In this document: in pieces, positions 17,160 through 24,569 of the stretch
Position numbering within the stretch: the first letter of the stretch is position 1
How the letters are laid out: every line of letters begins with the position of its first letter
NCBI RefSeq assembly: GCF_018612875.1
Contig: NZ_JAGGRI010000013.1
Location: forward strand, 120,227 to 184,226
Direction: 5' to 3'
Source of the DNA: Lysobacter sp. ISL-50
GTDB lineage: Bacteria > Pseudomonadota > Gammaproteobacteria > Xanthomonadales > Xanthomonadaceae
DNA: 64,000 bases
The notes under the pieces: model-generated
What the model was told of the DNA's origin: nothing
What the model saw: only the letters and a program-made list of their open reading frames with translations
Databases searched by the model: none
Made by a program: the position numbers and the translations under genes

Positions 17160-17831
17160 ATGACCCCGACCATCATCGCATTCGAACGCTCGCCCGACCG
17201 CGGCAAGGGACTGGCGCGCGACATGCGCATTCGCTGGACGCTCGAAGAGGTCGGGCAAGCTTACGAGGTCCGCTTCCTTTCTTTCCGCGACATGAAGCAG
17301 CCCGGGCATCTGGCGCTGCATCCTTTCGGGCAGATTCCGACTTACGAGGAAGGCGATCTCGCGCTGTTCGAGTCCGGCGCGATCGTGCTCCATCTCGCCG
17401 AACGCCACGCGGGCCTGCTGCCGACCGATGCGAACGCGCGCATGCGCGCCATCGCCTGGATGTTCGCCGCGCTCAACACGGTGGAGCCCCCGATCGTCGA
17501 ACGCTCCACGGCCTGGCTTTTCGATCGCGAGCAGACGTGGTATGCGCAGCGTCTGGCGATCCTGGATGAGCGCGCGCGCGGTCGGCTCGGCGAGCTTTCC
17601 CGCCGCCTCGGCGATGCCGACTGGCTCGACGGCGATTTCAGCGCCGGCGATCTGCTGATGGTGACGGTACTGCTGCGACTGCAAAGCTCCGGCATCGTGG
17701 ACGAGTTTGCGAACCTCGCCGCGTATGTCGCCCGCGCGACCGCGCGGCCCGCCTATCAGCGCGCGTTCGAAGCGCAGTTGGCGGCGTTTCAGCAGGCCCA
17801 GTCGGCCGGGGAATCATCGCCGGCGGCTTAG
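17160..17831 (+). CDS. glutathione S-transferase family protein
   Basis: 223 residues with the two-domain GST layout: N-terminal thioredoxin-like domain (RWTLEEVGQAYEVRFLSF; HPFGQIPTYEEGDLALFESGAI, with the cis-Pro of QIPTYE and the glutathione-binding E-S) and a helical C-terminal domain (GDFSAGDLLMVTVLLRL). GSTs conjugate or reduce substrates with glutathione in the cytoplasm. A TetR gene lies convergently 45 bp downstream but is more likely to control its own partner gene. Substrate unknown. Confidence 0.88.
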   Translation: MTPTIIAFERSPDRGKGLARDMRIRWTLEEVGQAYEVRFLSFRDMKQPGHLALHPFGQIPTYEEGDLALFESGAIVLHLAERHAGLLPTDANARMRAIAWMFAALNTVEPPIVERSTAWLFDREQTWYAQRLAILDERARGRLGELSRRLGDADWLDGDFSAGDLLMVTVLLRLQSSGIVDEFANLAAYVARATARPAYQRAFEAQLAAFQQAQSAGESSPAA

Positions 17832-17875
17832 TGCTTCTGTCCGTGCGCGCGGCATCGCGCGAGTCGTCGATGCCG

Positions 17876-18484
17876 CTACGGCTTCCTCAGCCGATCGGTG
17901 GACAGCTTCGCGATGTCCCAAAACAGCGACGCGTTGCCCGCGGCCCGGGCGGCCAGCATGGCGCCGTGTATCGACGCCATGAACACGGCGGCCTCGGCCG
18001 ATGCGGTGTCGGTCAATCGTATCTTGCCGGCCGACTCGCCTTCGTCCATGACCGCGGTCATCCAGGCGTGCAGATCGTTGAAATGCCCTTTGACTTCGTC
18101 CGCGACTTCCGCCGGAACCGCCGGCAGTTCCGCCGCCAGCAGCGCGCAAATGCAAATCGGAGGGCTGGACTGCTCGATGCATTGCGCCCAGAAACGGCTG
18201 TAGGCGATGAGCCGTTCCAAAGGATCGGGCATCGCTTGATCGAGCGACTGCAGGCCACGCCGCGTCGCCTCCCGATGGAGCACGACCGTCGCCTTCACCA
18301 GATCCGCCTTGGTGGGGAAGTGATGGTGGATGCTGGCCTTTCTCACCTCGACCAGCTCGGCGATGTCCGCATAGCTGAAACCGTTGTAGCCGCCCGACGC
18401 CAGCAGCTCATTCGTGCGCTGAATGATTTCCAGGGCTTTGGGCGAGTACGGCGCCTGCGGATCGGATCTGGATGGGGACATCAA
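17876..18484 (-). CDS. TetR/AcrR family transcriptional regulator
   Basis: 202 residues. N-terminal TetR helix-turn-helix (IIQRTNELLASGGYNGFSYA, then DIAELVEVRKASIHHHFPTK) at residues about 18-60; the C-terminal domain resembles those of AcrR-like repressors. Its ATG overlaps the stop of the membrane protein gene upstream (ATGA at 18481-18484), so the two are co-transcribed. A palindrome in front of that operon (19007-19029) is the probable operator, which suggests autorepression lifted by a small ligand. Confidence 0.9.
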   Translation of the reverse strand: MMSPSRSDPQAPYSPKALEIIQRTNELLASGGYNGFSYADIAELVEVRKASIHHHFPTKADLVKATVVLHREATRRGLQSLDQAMPDPLERLIAYSRFWAQCIEQSSPPICICALLAAELPAVPAEVADEVKGHFNDLHAWMTAVMDEGESAGKIRLTDTASAEAAVFMASIHGAMLAARAAGNASLFWDIAKLSTDRLRKP

Positions 18485-18975
18485 CCGCCTGCCTTGCTTC
18501 GAATGGGTCTGTGCTTATACAACGCGCGCATCTGCAAGGCGGTGCCGACGATCAGCGCCAGGAACAGCGCGCCCTGCGTACCGAGCAGAAGCGGGTCTTT
18601 CAAATCCGTCACCAGCGGCTTGCCCACCGGCAGCCTGCGCAAGGTTTCGCTTACGGTGGGGATCATCAGCAGGAATACGCTGAGGCTGAGCGATGCGGTC
18701 TCGATGTACTTCCACGCGCGCGGCGCCGTGCGCCATCGCGAGATCCCGTAGCCCACAAGAAGCACCGCCAGAGTGACGGTCGCGACGATCGAGCTGATGG
18801 GCTGATGCGCGATCGGGTAGACCGTGAGCACACCCAGCAGCATGAACCAGAAGTAGGCGCGTCCGGCCCGGGTTTCGGGGGCGATCCGCCCCTGCTTGAC
18901 CAGCATGTAGGCGGCGAGAGGGATCGCGGGAAGGCTTCCCAGCGTGTGGAGCCAACCAAGGGGGGAGATGGCCAT
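18481..18975 (-). CDS. hypothetical four-helix membrane protein
   Basis: 164 residues, about four membrane helices, no recognised family. The start at 18975 (MAISPLGWLHTLGSLPAI) was chosen because the open frame before it crosses the operator. It is the first gene of a two-gene operon with the TetR regulator and so is the likely regulatory target. Role unknown; a small transporter or membrane sensor is possible but not shown. Confidence 0.7.
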   Translation of the reverse strand: MAISPLGWLHTLGSLPAIPLAAYMLVKQGRIAPETRAGRAYFWFMLLGVLTVYPIAHQPISSIVATVTLAVLLVGYGISRWRTAPRAWKYIETASLSLSVFLLMIPTVSETLRRLPVGKPLVTDLKDPLLLGTQGALFLALIVGTALQMRALYKHRPIRSKAGG

Positions 18976-19006
18976 GAGAGTCGTTTCAGCCTGAGGAAGC
19001 GGCAGA

Positions 19007-19029
19007 CTACCTATTGGTAGGTAGATAGT
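19007..19029 (-). promoter_or_regulatory. TetR-type operator palindrome
   Basis: ACTACCTATTGGTAGGTAGATAGT: CTACC...GGTAG form an inverted repeat around TATT, with an additional overlapping TAGGTAGATAGT half-site. It is 31 bp upstream of the membrane protein-tetR operon, the position expected for an autoregulated TetR family repressor; ACCTACC-type half-sites are common in this family. Confidence 0.65.
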
Positions 19030-19118
19030 CAAATGCGCGGGTAAGCGCGTGGGCGGCCCCTGCCGCCTCAGTCGCAAGCGAGCTTTGGCCGGACTGAAGG
19101 GTCAGTCCGCGTATCGAT

Positions 19119-19751
19119 TCAATTGTCCGGAAGCGTTGCGGCAGCGAACGGTGCGAGCACCGTCCAGCCAAGGTTGGCGTAAAGGCCGCGGCCGTCTTCT
19201 GTCGCGACCAGAAGCTGCGTGCTTGCGAGAGAGTTTCTCGCAGTCCCGAGAGCGGCCATCACCGCGATACCCAAGCCTTTCCGCCGGTGTTCCTGCGCGG
19301 TTTCGATTCGGTCGTAGATGAAGACCTCCGCGGTTTCCGCCGCGCATCCGTTGGCCGCCACAATGCCGTCCGGTGCGATGACGCAAGCCCGGGCGACAGG
19401 GCCGGCGCGATGAAGCTCCATCCTGTAGCCATCCGGCAGCGGCTTGGTATCGGGGGTTGTCGCCGCCGTCATGAAATAGTTCGCGGGCTGAATCTCCCAG
19501 CGCGCAGGCAGGGCGCTGCGCAGGTCCTCGTCGGAGCCGCACAGCTTCAGGTAATGCCGTGGCGCCACGACCTCATTGGCGATTTCGCGCAACCCATCGC
19601 ATAGCTCCGGAAATACCCAGCGCTTCACTTCTTTTTCCGAATGGGTATCTACCCGGAAGCCGCCGCGATCGTGGACCGGAGGCGGGGAGCCGCGGGCGAT
19701 GGAATGCGCGGCTTGCCAGGCGAAAACGAGGTTTGGATCGACGTAGGTCAT
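19119..19751 (-). CDS. GNAT family N-acetyltransferase
   Basis: 210 residues. The C-terminal half shows the GNAT acetyl-CoA loop (QEHRRKGLGIAVMAALG, i.e. Q/R-x-x-G-x-G/A) and the final YANLGW motif (residues about 190-195). The N-terminal half (about 1-100) is not recognised. The start at 19751 (MTYVDPNLVFAW) fits; upstream frame has no protein character. Substrate unknown; monocistronic between divergent and convergent neighbours. Confidence 0.8.
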   Translation of the reverse strand: MTYVDPNLVFAWQAAHSIARGSPPPVHDRGGFRVDTHSEKEVKRWVFPELCDGLREIANEVVAPRHYLKLCGSDEDLRSALPARWEIQPANYFMTAATTPDTKPLPDGYRMELHRAGPVARACVIAPDGIVAANGCAAETAEVFIYDRIETAQEHRRKGLGIAVMAALGTARNSLASTQLLVATEDGRGLYANLGWTVLAPFAAATLPDN

Positions 19752-19995
19752 GGCTGATCGTCTGTGGTGCTCAAAGGGGCGCATTCTCGGGCGACTGCGC
19801 GTGCCGCGCCAGGTTGGCCCTCGGCTGCAACGTCTGCGCGACTTCCAACTACAGCACCGGCCCGTCTCAAGAGACAAGACGGCGGCGATCTTGGGCCGAT
19901 GGACGATATCCCAATCGGCGCCCCCATCGCCCCGGCCTGCGCCGGCCGGCATAATTCCGGCATTGGACGGCAATCGATTGCCAGGGAGACGGCGG

Positions 19996-20325
19996 ATGAT
20001 TCTTTGGGGCACCAGCAAGCGGGTACTGGACTTCGACCTGTCGCAGCGCGAGCACTGCCAGCAATGCCGGCAGGACCAGGATTTCGGACTTCGCCTCAAG
20101 TACGAGCACGGCCACCTCTACCATCTGTTCGGCTGGGTGATGTCGAGGCAGTATCAGCTGGTGTGCCCGGATTGCACGCATGGCTGGGTGGTGAATCCGC
20201 GCGCCGCCGAGGCGCTGATCGGCCGCAATCCGATACCGTTCTATCAACGCCACGGCTGGGTGGTTATGCTGGCTCTCGCCGCGATCATCGCCGTGGCCGC
20301 GCTCGCGCACCAACCCGCCGGCTGA
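19996..20325 (+). CDS. small zinc-ribbon membrane protein
   Basis: 109 residues. Two CxxC pairs (CQQC near residue 21 and CPDC near residue 58) suggest a zinc ribbon; one membrane helix follows at the C terminus (about 87-104, VVMLALAAIIAVAALA), so the ribbon would face the cytoplasm. ATG at 19996 follows GGAGACGGCGG. The longer open frame upstream overlaps the acetyltransferase promoter region. No known function. Confidence 0.7.
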   Translation: MILWGTSKRVLDFDLSQREHCQQCRQDQDFGLRLKYEHGHLYHLFGWVMSRQYQLVCPDCTHGWVVNPRAAEALIGRNPIPFYQRHGWVVMLALAAIIAVAALAHQPAG

Positions 20326-20380
20326 CGGTTTCCACATCGCGCAAGCGGCCGGACGCAGGCATCGGCTCTAGGTCACGACC

Positions 20381-20728
20381 ATGACGCAACGACTCTTCGT
20401 CTACGGAACACTCGCCCCCGGCAAGCCCAACGCGCATGTGCTCGCGCAGGTGCCCGGCACCTGGGTGCCGGCCTTCGTTCGCGGCACGCTGCATCCAGAA
20501 GGCTGGGGCGCGGCCGCCGGCTATCCGGGCATCGTCCTGGATGCGCTCGGCGATGAAGTCCAGGGGCTGGTTTTCAGCTCGGACGCGCTGGCCGAGCATT
20601 GGCCGCGCCTGGATGAGTTCGAGGGCGAGGGCTACGAACGCGTACTCACCTCGGCCACGCTGCGCGACGGCGCGGAAGTGAAGGCCTACGTTTACCAGCT
20701 GAGCGGCCGTCCGCGCGATGGCGGCTAG
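20381..20728 (+). CDS. gamma-glutamylcyclotransferase-like (YtfP/GGCT fold) protein
   Basis: 115 residues. FVYGTLAPGKPNAHVL is the hallmark substrate-binding YGTL loop; the catalytic Glu is in LDEFEGEGYER (E-x-x-x-Y context). The fold is found in gamma-glutamyl(amine) cyclotransferases, cytoplasmic enzymes releasing 5-oxoproline from gamma-glutamyl compounds; the physiological substrate of bacterial YtfP homologues is unknown. 55 bp after the zinc-ribbon gene in the same direction. Confidence 0.85.
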   Translation: MTQRLFVYGTLAPGKPNAHVLAQVPGTWVPAFVRGTLHPEGWGAAAGYPGIVLDALGDEVQGLVFSSDALAEHWPRLDEFEGEGYERVLTSATLRDGAEVKAYVYQLSGRPRDGG

Positions 20729-20923
20729 ACGCCGACTCATTGCCTGATTCGATTCGCCGGTAAGTGGACGATCCACTGCCGGACCGCGATCGCTTGCCAT
20801 ACCCCTGACGCGTTGCGGTTCCTTCCGGCGTCGGCGCAGGCACCATGCTTCTCAGGCACGGCGCCCTAACTCCCGCCTTCTTACACTGTCGGGCCACCCC
20901 GCAGCCATGAGGCGACCCACACC

Positions 20924-21529
20924 ATGTACCCCACCATCGCCCAAGCCGCCTACATCGCCGCGAAACTGGGCGAAGCGCTGGCGATCCTCGTCGCGGCGTG
21001 GCTGCTGGCCACTGTGCTGCGGCATCTGCTGCGCCGGCTGTCCACGCGCTACGACCTGGCGCCGGCGTTCGCCATCGGCGTGCGCCGGGTGCTGAGCACG
21101 GTGATCTACATCAGCGCGCTGTTGCTGTTCCTCAATCGGATGGGCATCTCCGGTTCGGTGGTGTGGACGACCTTGACCGGGTTCGTCGCGGTGGGCGCGG
21201 TGGCGTTCTTCGCGGCCTGGAGCGTGCTGTCGAATATTTTCTGCGCGCTGTTGATTCTGACGACGCGGCCGTTCCGGCTGTACGACTATATCGAGGTGTT
21301 GGAGGGCGGCGACAAGCCGGGGCTGCGCGGGCGGGTGGTGGATATCAACTTCATCTTCACCACCTTGCAGGAGAGCCATGCCAATGGCGACGACACGGTG
21401 CTGCAGGTGCCCAACAGCCAGTTCTTCCAGCGCAGCACGCGGCGTTGGCGGCAGGAGCCGGAGTGGAGCCGGATCGCGCATGCGAAAGCGGCGGAAGGGG
21501 CGGATTGGCGGGATGCGGCGGCTGGGTGA
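20924..21529 (+). CDS. mechanosensitive ion channel (MscS family), short form
   Basis: 201 residues. Three membrane helices, the third a typical MscS pore helix (GFVAVGAVAFFAAWSVLSN followed by IFCALLILTTRPFRLYDYIE), then a short beta domain ending in VLQVPNSQFFQRSTRRW. It lacks the complete C-terminal cage of E. coli MscS (286 residues); the tail after residue 175 is not conserved and runs up to the dispersed repeat. Short MscS proteins are common in Xanthomonadaceae, so this is probably not truncation. Confidence 0.85.
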   Translation: MYPTIAQAAYIAAKLGEALAILVAAWLLATVLRHLLRRLSTRYDLAPAFAIGVRRVLSTVIYISALLLFLNRMGISGSVVWTTLTGFVAVGAVAFFAAWSVLSNIFCALLILTTRPFRLYDYIEVLEGGDKPGLRGRVVDINFIFTTLQESHANGDDTVLQVPNSQFFQRSTRRWRQEPEWSRIAHAKAAEGADWRDAAAG

Positions 21530-21544
21530 GGGGAGCAAGAGCGA

Positions 21545-21595
21545 ATCCCCCCTTCCCCCCCTTTTTCAAAGGGGGGAACGGCAAAGGCGGGGACG
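21545..21595. repeat. dispersed C-run/G-run hairpin repeat
   Basis: AATCCCCCCTTCCCCCCC-tttttcaaa-GGGGGGAACGGCAAAGGCGGGG. Matches the copy at about 10918-10970 with few changes. Located directly behind the mscS stop codon, where its hairpin could affect the mRNA 3' end. Confidence 0.7.
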
Positions 21596-21775
21596 TGAGG
21601 GATCGGGTTGGCGTGGATGGCGGGGGTCTAGGCGCACGCAATGCCGGGGCTACTTTTCCGCTACCCGCCCGAACCCGCTACACCCCGCGATACCGGGTTT
21701 GCTAGGCTCCCCACGCGAATCCTTCGCGCGAGCCGCACATCGATGTGCGGACCAGATCCGACAAAGCAGGACGGC

Positions 21776-23659
21776 ATGGCGCACAACCAGTTCGCGTTGC
21801 TCACCCAACGGCGGTTCCTGCCGTTCTTCCTGACCCAGGCCTTCGGCGCTTTCAACGACAACGTCTACCGGCAGGCGATCATCGGGCTGCTGTTCTATCT
21901 GGGCGTGGACGATGCGCAGCGCACGCTCTACACCAACCTGGCGCCGGCCTTGTTCATCCTGCCGTACTTCCTGTTCTCGGCCACCGCCGGGCAGATCGCG
22001 GAGAAGCTGGAAAAACACAAGCTGATCCGGATCACGACCTCGATGGAGATCGCGATCATGAGCCTGGCCGCGGTCGGGTTCCTGACCCAGAGCATGACGG
22101 TCCTGCTGATCGCGCTGTTCTGCACCGGCCTGCAATCGACGCTGTTCGGGCCGGTCAAGTATTCGATCCTGCCCTCGGTGCTCAAGCCGGAGGAACTCAC
22201 CGGTGGCAACGGTCTGGTCGAGATGGGCACCTCGATCGCGATCCTCACCGGCATGATCTTCGGCGGCCTGATCTTCACTCTCGCCGGTACGCACGGGCCG
22301 GTGGTCGCGGCGACCGCGATCATCGTGTTGGCGGTGACCGGCAACCTCGTCAGCCGCCTGATTCCGCGCGCCGACGCCGGCGAGCCGGACCTGAAGATCC
22401 AGTGGAACCCGATTCCCGAGTCGGTGAAGATCATGCGCATGACCCGGCGCCAGCCGGCGGTGCGCAATTCGGTGCTGGGCGTGTCGTGGTTCTGGTTCGT
22501 CGGCACGGTGCTGACCTCGCAATTGCCGGGCTATGCGCTGACCAATCTCGGCGGCGACCCGACCTTGTACATCTTCGCGCTGGCGCTGTTCTCGATCGGC
22601 ACCGGCGTGGGCTCGATGCTGTGCGAGCGGCTGTCGGCGCGCACGGTCGAAATCGGCCTGGTGCCGCTGGGCGCGTTCGGCATCAGTGCCTTCATGATCG
22701 ATCTGTATTTCGCCCGCACCGGCGCCGCGACCGCGACCGGCCTGAACGTCTCCGCCTTCGTCCACAGCGCGGGCGCGTGGCGGATCATGATCGACCTGGT
22801 CGGCATCGGCGTGTTCGCGGGTTTCTTCGTGGTGCCGCTGTTCGCGCTGATCCAGAACCGTTCGCCGAAGAACGAACTATCGCGCGTGATCGCCGGCATG
22901 AACATCCAGAACGCGGCCTTCATCGTGCTGGCGGCGGTGCTGGGCGTGGTGGTGCAGCGCTTCTTCCACTGGACCATTCCGCAGGTGTTCCTGGCCCTGG
23001 CGATCGCCAATGCGATCGTGGCCATCTACATCTTCACCCTCGTGCCCGAATTCCTGATGCGCTTCCTGAGCTGGGTGCTGGTGCGCGCCCTGTACCGGTT
23101 GCGCGTGTCGGGCACCGAACGCATTCCCGACGAGGGCGCGGGACTGATCGTGTGCAACCACGTCAGCTACATGGACGCGTTGATCCTCAGTGCAAGCATC
23201 CCGCGGCCGGTGCGCTTCGTGATGTATTACAAGATCTTCAACATCCCGGTGATGAGCTGGATTTTCCGCACCGCCAAGGCGATTCCGATCGCCGGCGCGA
23301 AGGAAGATCCCGAGTTGATGCGGCGCGCGTTCGAGGACATCGAAGCCGCGCTTGCCGACGGCCAACTGGTCGGCATCTTCCCCGAGGGCGCGCTGACCAA
23401 GGACGGCGAGATCGCGCCGTTCAAGTCGGGCGTGGAGCGGATACTGGCGAACAACCCGGTTCCGGTGATCCCGATGGCCTTGCGCGGCATGTGGTCCAGC
23501 ATGTGGAGCAAGCGCGACTCGCGGCTGGCGCGCATGCGCGTGCCACGGCGGTTCCGCGCCCAGGTCGAGGTGATCGCCGATGCGCCGCGCGACGGCGCGC
23601 AGGTTACCGCGCCGTCGCTGGAGGCGCAGGTGCGCGCGTTGCGCGGCGATCAGGCCTGA
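21776..23659 (+). CDS. LplT-Aas type fusion: MFS transporter with C-terminal acyltransferase
   Basis: 627 residues. Residues about 1-430 form a 12-helix major facilitator (TQAFGAFNDNVYRQAIIG is the LplT signature, FGPVKYSILP the next loop). Residues 440-627 are a PlsC acyltransferase: NHVSYMDALIL (HX4D) and FPEGALTKDGEIAPFKSG. In E. coli LplT flips lysophospholipids across the inner membrane and the separate Aas re-acylates them. No AMP-binding (acyl-ACP synthetase) domain is present, so the acyl donor must come from elsewhere. ATG at 21776 (MAHNQFALLTQRRFLPFF) chosen by homology of the first helix. Confidence 0.9.
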   Translation: MAHNQFALLTQRRFLPFFLTQAFGAFNDNVYRQAIIGLLFYLGVDDAQRTLYTNLAPALFILPYFLFSATAGQIAEKLEKHKLIRITTSMEIAIMSLAAVGFLTQSMTVLLIALFCTGLQSTLFGPVKYSILPSVLKPEELTGGNGLVEMGTSIAILTGMIFGGLIFTLAGTHGPVVAATAIIVLAVTGNLVSRLIPRADAGEPDLKIQWNPIPESVKIMRMTRRQPAVRNSVLGVSWFWFVGTVLTSQLPGYALTNLGGDPTLYIFALALFSIGTGVGSMLCERLSARTVEIGLVPLGAFGISAFMIDLYFARTGAATATGLNVSAFVHSAGAWRIMIDLVGIGVFAGFFVVPLFALIQNRSPKNELSRVIAGMNIQNAAFIVLAAVLGVVVQRFFHWTIPQVFLALAIANAIVAIYIFTLVPEFLMRFLSWVLVRALYRLRVSGTERIPDEGAGLIVCNHVSYMDALILSASIPRPVRFVMYYKIFNIPVMSWIFRTAKAIPIAGAKEDPELMRRAFEDIEAALADGQLVGIFPEGALTKDGEIAPFKSGVERILANNPVPVIPMALRGMWSSMWSKRDSRLARMRVPRRFRAQVEVIADAPRDGAQVTAPSLEAQVRALRGDQA

Positions 23660-23756
23660 TCGCCTCCACGCGCGGCGTGCCGGCGCGGCGGAGCGCTGCT
23701 AGGATGCCCGCGAGCGGACGCCGTCGGCGTCCGGCCATCGCCCTGGGAAGGACACC

Positions 23757-24092
23757 ATGAATCAGCCCGTCGTCACCGCCGCCTCGCCGTATCCGAACTA
23801 CCTGCCGTGGTCGATCACCCTGACCGTGCTGGGCGCGTGTTTCTGCTGCCTGATCGGCGCCGCGCCGGGCATCGTCGCGCTGGTGTTCGGCAATCAGGTC
23901 AACAGCAAGTACGCCGCCGGCGACGAAGACGGCGCGCGGCGCGCGTCGGAAACCGCGAAGATCTGGTGCTGGGTCGGCACCGGGCTGGTCGCGCTGGGCC
24001 TGATCTGGACGATCCTGTCGTTCTTCATCAACGGCATGTCGATGATGTCCGACGAGTTCCTGCAGGAACTGCAAAAAGTGCAGTCGCGCTGA
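23757..24092 (+). CDS. CD225/dispanin family membrane protein
   Basis: 111 residues with two hydrophobic helices and between them the dispanin pattern FCCLIGAAPGIVALVFGNQV followed by N-x-K-Y-x-A-G-D-E-x-G-A-R-R-A-S-E-x-A-K-x-W. The conserved Cys pair before the loop (CC) and the amphipathic region correspond to the eukaryotic IFITM core. Bacterial roles are unknown. It is 23 bp upstream of a DUF2752 gene, a pairing seen in other bacteria. Confidence 0.9.
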   Translation: MNQPVVTAASPYPNYLPWSITLTVLGACFCCLIGAAPGIVALVFGNQVNSKYAAGDEDGARRASETAKIWCWVGTGLVALGLIWTILSFFINGMSMMSDEFLQELQKVQSR

Positions 24093-24115
24093 GGCGCGCC
24101 GCCGCACGCATCGAT

Positions 24116-24541
24116 ATGGACCGCAGCGCCCGCCAGCGCCATCTCACCCTCACCGTCGCCGCGACCGCGGCCACCGCGGCGGCGGCGGCCGGGGTGTGGG
24201 TGCTGCGCCATGTCGATCCCAATGCCGCCGGCAGCCCGCTGCCGGGCTGCATGTTCTATCACCTCACCGGCCTGTACTGCCCCGGTTGCGGCATGACCCG
24301 CGCGCTGCACGCGCTGGCGCACGGCGATCTGGCGCAGATGATGGCGATGAATCCGCTGCTGGGCCTGTTGATCCCGGCGCTGCCGCTGCTGGTGTTGCAG
24401 GGGCTCGGCTATCGCCTGCCGCTGCCGCGGCGCGCGCTGGCGATCCTGGGCAACGGCAAGGCCTGGCTGGGATTGCTGGCCGCGTTCTGGGTGCTGCGCA
24501 ATCTGCCGTGGCCGCCGTTTTCCTGGCTCGCGCCGGGCTGA
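24116..24541 (+). CDS. DUF2752 domain membrane protein
   Basis: 141 residues, three membrane helices. The DUF2752 signature LTGLYCPGCGMTRALHALAHGD is present (Cys-Pro-x-Cys-Gly-x-T-R). Function unknown. ATG at 24116 follows shortly behind the CD225 gene, and the two are probably a transcription unit. Confidence 0.88.
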   Translation: MDRSARQRHLTLTVAATAATAAAAAGVWVLRHVDPNAAGSPLPGCMFYHLTGLYCPGCGMTRALHALAHGDLAQMMAMNPLLGLLIPALPLLVLQGLGYRLPLPRRALAILGNGKAWLGLLAAFWVLRNLPWPPFSWLAPG

Positions 24542-24569
24542 ACCGCGGCGCCGCCGCGAGCCGCCGGCG

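Noticed and set aside
20924..21529. mscS truncated by the adjacent repeat
   Set aside because: The conserved beta domain up to QVPNSQFFQ is present; short MscS versions occur in relatives, so truncation is not shown.
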